Shown: in pieces, positions 32,196 through 33,641 of the stretch
Layout of the letters: each line of letters starts with the position of its first letter
How positions within the stretch are numbered: position 1 is the first letter of the stretch
Assembly: GCA_964453915.1 (NCBI GenBank)
Contig: CAYVPW010000010.1
Location: forward strand, 1-33,641
DNA: 33,641 bases
Direction: 5' to 3'
Source of the DNA: UBA1259 sp964453915
GTDB lineage: Bacteria > Bacillota > Clostridia > Christensenellales > Borkfalkiaceae
Notes under the pieces: generated by a model
What the model saw: the letters and a program-made list of their open reading frames with translations, nothing else
Databases searched by the model: none
What the model was told of the DNA's origin: nothing
Made by a program: the position numbers and the translations under genes

Positions 32196-33329
32196 ATGAA
32201 ATATTTGAGTTTTTACGATTCTTCTGATAAAGAAAAACGCAGTAGTTGTTTGGCGGCAACAAACAAAATGAAATATATTTGTAAAAGTTTAGTTGAGGTT
32301 GGAGAAAACGTAGAAATTATTTCGGCAAGTATGGCATCGTCGATAGGGCGTTTTAAGGGGCGTACGGAACAGATAGACGATGGAATAACGTTAAAAATGT
32401 TCCCTGCTTTTAAATGGGGTAATATTTTTCAAAAATTATGGGCAAAAATAGCCGCTAGTCTTATTTTATTTTTTTATTTGCTATTTCACATAAAAAGAGG
32501 GGAAAAAATACTTGTATATCATTCTTTAGCGTATATGTCTACGTTGCGCTTTACAAAATTTATTAAACGATTTAAAATGATTTTGGAAGTGGAAGAAATT
32601 TACGGAGACGTGGCTTGCAACAAGAAAACTGTAAAGAGAGAACTTTCATTTTTTAAAAAAGCGGATGCGTACGTTTTTCCTACCGAGCTTTTAGATAACC
32701 TTATTAATGTTAATAAAAAACCATCGGTAATAATTCACGGTACTTATGAGGTGGAAAAAATATGTGGACAACATTTTAACGATGGAAAAATTCACATTGT
32801 ATACGCAGGCACTTTTGATCCTAGAAAAGGTGGTTCAGCAGCAGCAGCAGCAGCCGGGGAATACCTTGATGAGCAATATCACATACATATTATTGGATTT
32901 GGAACTGAAAATGATAAAAAATTGTTGATAAATACAATTAAAAGGGTAAATAGCAGCGCAAAATGCGTTGTTTCTTACGACGGATTGTTGTCAGGTGAAG
33001 AATATATAAAATTTATACAAAGTTGCGATATTGGGTTAAGTACGCAAAATCCTGATGCGGCGTTTAACACAACGTCGTTTCCGTCTAAAATACTTTCTTA
33101 TATGGCAAACGGCTTAAAAGTAGTAAGTATAAAAATTCCCGCAATAGAGCAATCGGCAATCGGTGAATATATGTATTATTATGACAAACAAACACCTGAG
33201 GAGATTGCAAAGGCGATAAAGCGAGTAGATATAAATGACGGTTATGACAGTAGATCAATAATAAAAAAACTCTCCGAAGAATTCACGAATGATTTAGGGG
33301 AATTATTAAATAAGGTGGAAGAAAAATGA
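32196..33329 (+). CDS. Glycosyltransferase family 4
   Basis: 377 aa. KMKYICKSLVEVGENVEIIS in the N-terminal domain, KMILEVEEIYGDV in the middle, and the donor domain IHIVYAGTFDPRKGGSAAAA, HIHIIGFG, and STQNPDAAFNTTSFPSKILS with YMANGLKVVS (donor site). A run of five GCA codons plus GCC (32838-32855) codes six alanines. The run is in a helix just after the conserved DPRKGG, and length change would keep the frame. It overlaps the acyltransferase start by 4 nt (ATGA). A role in finishing the repeat unit before acylation is inferred. Confidence 0.88.
   Translation: MKYLSFYDSSDKEKRSSCLAATNKMKYICKSLVEVGENVEIISASMASSIGRFKGRTEQIDDGITLKMFPAFKWGNIFQKLWAKIAASLILFFYLLFHIKRGEKILVYHSLAYMSTLRFTKFIKRFKMILEVEEIYGDVACNKKTVKRELSFFKKADAYVFPTELLDNLINVNKKPSVIIHGTYEVEKICGQHFNDGKIHIVYAGTFDPRKGGSAAAAAAGEYLDEQYHIHIIGFGTENDKKLLINTIKRVNSSAKCVVSYDGLLSGEEYIKFIQSCDIGLSTQNPDAAFNTTSFPSKILSYMANGLKVVSIKIPAIEQSAIGEYMYYYDKQTPEEIAKAIKRVDINDGYDSRSIIKKLSEEFTNDLGELLNKVEEK
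32838..32852 (+). repeat. Trinucleotide repeat (GCA)5 in a glycosyltransferase
   Basis: Five GCA codons in frame, giving poly-alanine. Copy-number change would add or remove alanines but would not break the frame. Confidence 0.8.
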
Positions 33330-33641
33330 TATTATTTTTTGATAAGTGTTTTAAAAAAATTGCTTTATTGTGGCGCAAAGCTGTTTTTAAAAGAAAGATA
33401 AAATGTAATCACAATTGTTTTAAACTTTTAGGTAATATCACGCTTATAAATAGAAACATTAAACTTGGAAAAAATGTGACCATATATCCTGACTGTTTGT
33501 TTTTTGGTGACGGACCTATTGTGATAGGTGATAATGTTGATATAGGAAGCGGAACTGTTATATACTCCTCAACATGCGGGGGGGGGAGCTAATAGAAGGC
33601 GATTCTATGATTGCTGCACAATGTTATATCATAGATACAGA
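33326..33641 (+). CDS. Hexapeptide-repeat acyltransferase, frame broken at G9 (candidate phase-variable, runs off window)
   Basis: Left-handed beta-helix sugar O-acyltransferase (LbH family), which would add acetyl or a similar group to the polysaccharide. Hexapeptide turns are visible: ITLINRNIKLGKNVTIYPDC, GPIVIGDNVDIGSGTVIYSS. The frame in this sequence stops at 33590-33592 (88 aa) just after a G9 tract (33578-33586). Adding one G gives CGGGELIEGDSMIAAQCYII and then DT to the window end, exactly what this fold needs (active-site region with D-MIA-QCYIIDTD), so G10 (or G7) is the ON state and G9 as sequenced is OFF. The ATG overlaps the glycosyltransferase stop. The true C-terminus is outside the window. 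Confidence 0.85.
33578..33586 (+). repeat. Homopolymer G9 tract inside the acyltransferase
   Basis: Nine consecutive Gs in coding DNA that otherwise has about one third G+C. It causes the frame break described for the acyltransferase. With the G10 tract at 15495 it is one of two such tracts in the window. Confidence 0.95.

Noticed and set aside
32838..32852. (GCA)5 as a phase-variation repeat
   Set aside because: Trinucleotide changes keep the frame and alanine-rich segments are common at this place in GT4 enzymes.
1..33641. CRISPR arrays, insertion sequences, prophage or integrase genes
   Set aside because: No regularly spaced direct repeats, transposase motifs or phage genes were seen on either strand.

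Overview
The window looks like chromosome of a low-GC Gram-positive bacterium, most likely a member of the Clostridia (Bacillota). The evidence is AGGAGG-type ribosome binding sites, textbook sigma-A promoters (TTGACA-N17-TATAAT), U-tailed hairpin terminators, a glycine riboswitch, an XRE / TasA-like / SipW-like matrix locus, and a heterodimeric ABC exporter of a type common in Clostridia. I cannot name the genus. UGA is a normal stop codon here: prfB (RF2) is present and several intact genes end in TGA.

Layout. (1) 1-2380: end of a polyamine ABC transporter operon (potC-like permease, cut by the window edge, and a potD-like binding protein). It meets a convergent operon at a 23-bp bidirectional terminator. 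(2) 7757-2433, minus strand: tetR-type regulator, two half-transporter ABC genes and a PflX-like radical SAM gene; an 11-bp tandem repeat overlaps the -10 region. (3) 7986-15273, plus strand: housekeeping run metK, comF, secA, prfB (with its programmed +1 frameshift), tsaD, a Dabb-domain gene and tRNA-Leu(CAG). (4) 15480-18470: surface/matrix region. A GLUG-repeat lipoprotein lies behind a promoter whose spacer holds ten Gs. Next come a divergent XRE regulator, two near-identical 18-bp palindromes around a promoter, a TasA-like gene with an in-frame TGA, and a truncated SipW-like signal peptidase. (5) 18528-21250: a frameshifted pnuC with a structured leader, divergent from a glycine-riboswitch-controlled Na+/amino-acid symporter. 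(6) 21333-33641: a surface-polysaccharide operon. It has an initiating PglC/WcaJ-like sugar phosphotransferase, an HpcH/HpaI aldolase plus D-2-hydroxyacid dehydrogenase pair, a TviB/TviC-like pair predicted to make UDP-GalNAcA, five glycosyltransferases, one glycosyltransferase remnant, an EpsG-like polymerase, and a hexapeptide acyltransferase broken at a G9 tract right at the window end.

The main discovery candidate is a pair of long poly-G tracts in an otherwise AT-rich sequence, both placed where slipped-strand mispairing would switch a surface trait. G10 lies between the -35 and -10 of the lipoprotein promoter (transcriptional switching). G9 lies inside the acyltransferase of the polysaccharide cluster (translational on/off; one extra G restores a coherent hexapeptide-repeat frame). 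A second candidate is the XRE/TasA-like/SipW-like locus, whose paired palindromes bracket the matrix-gene promoter and recall SinR control of the Bacillus tapA-sipW-tasA operon, although the matrix gene and its peptidase are both broken in this sequence.
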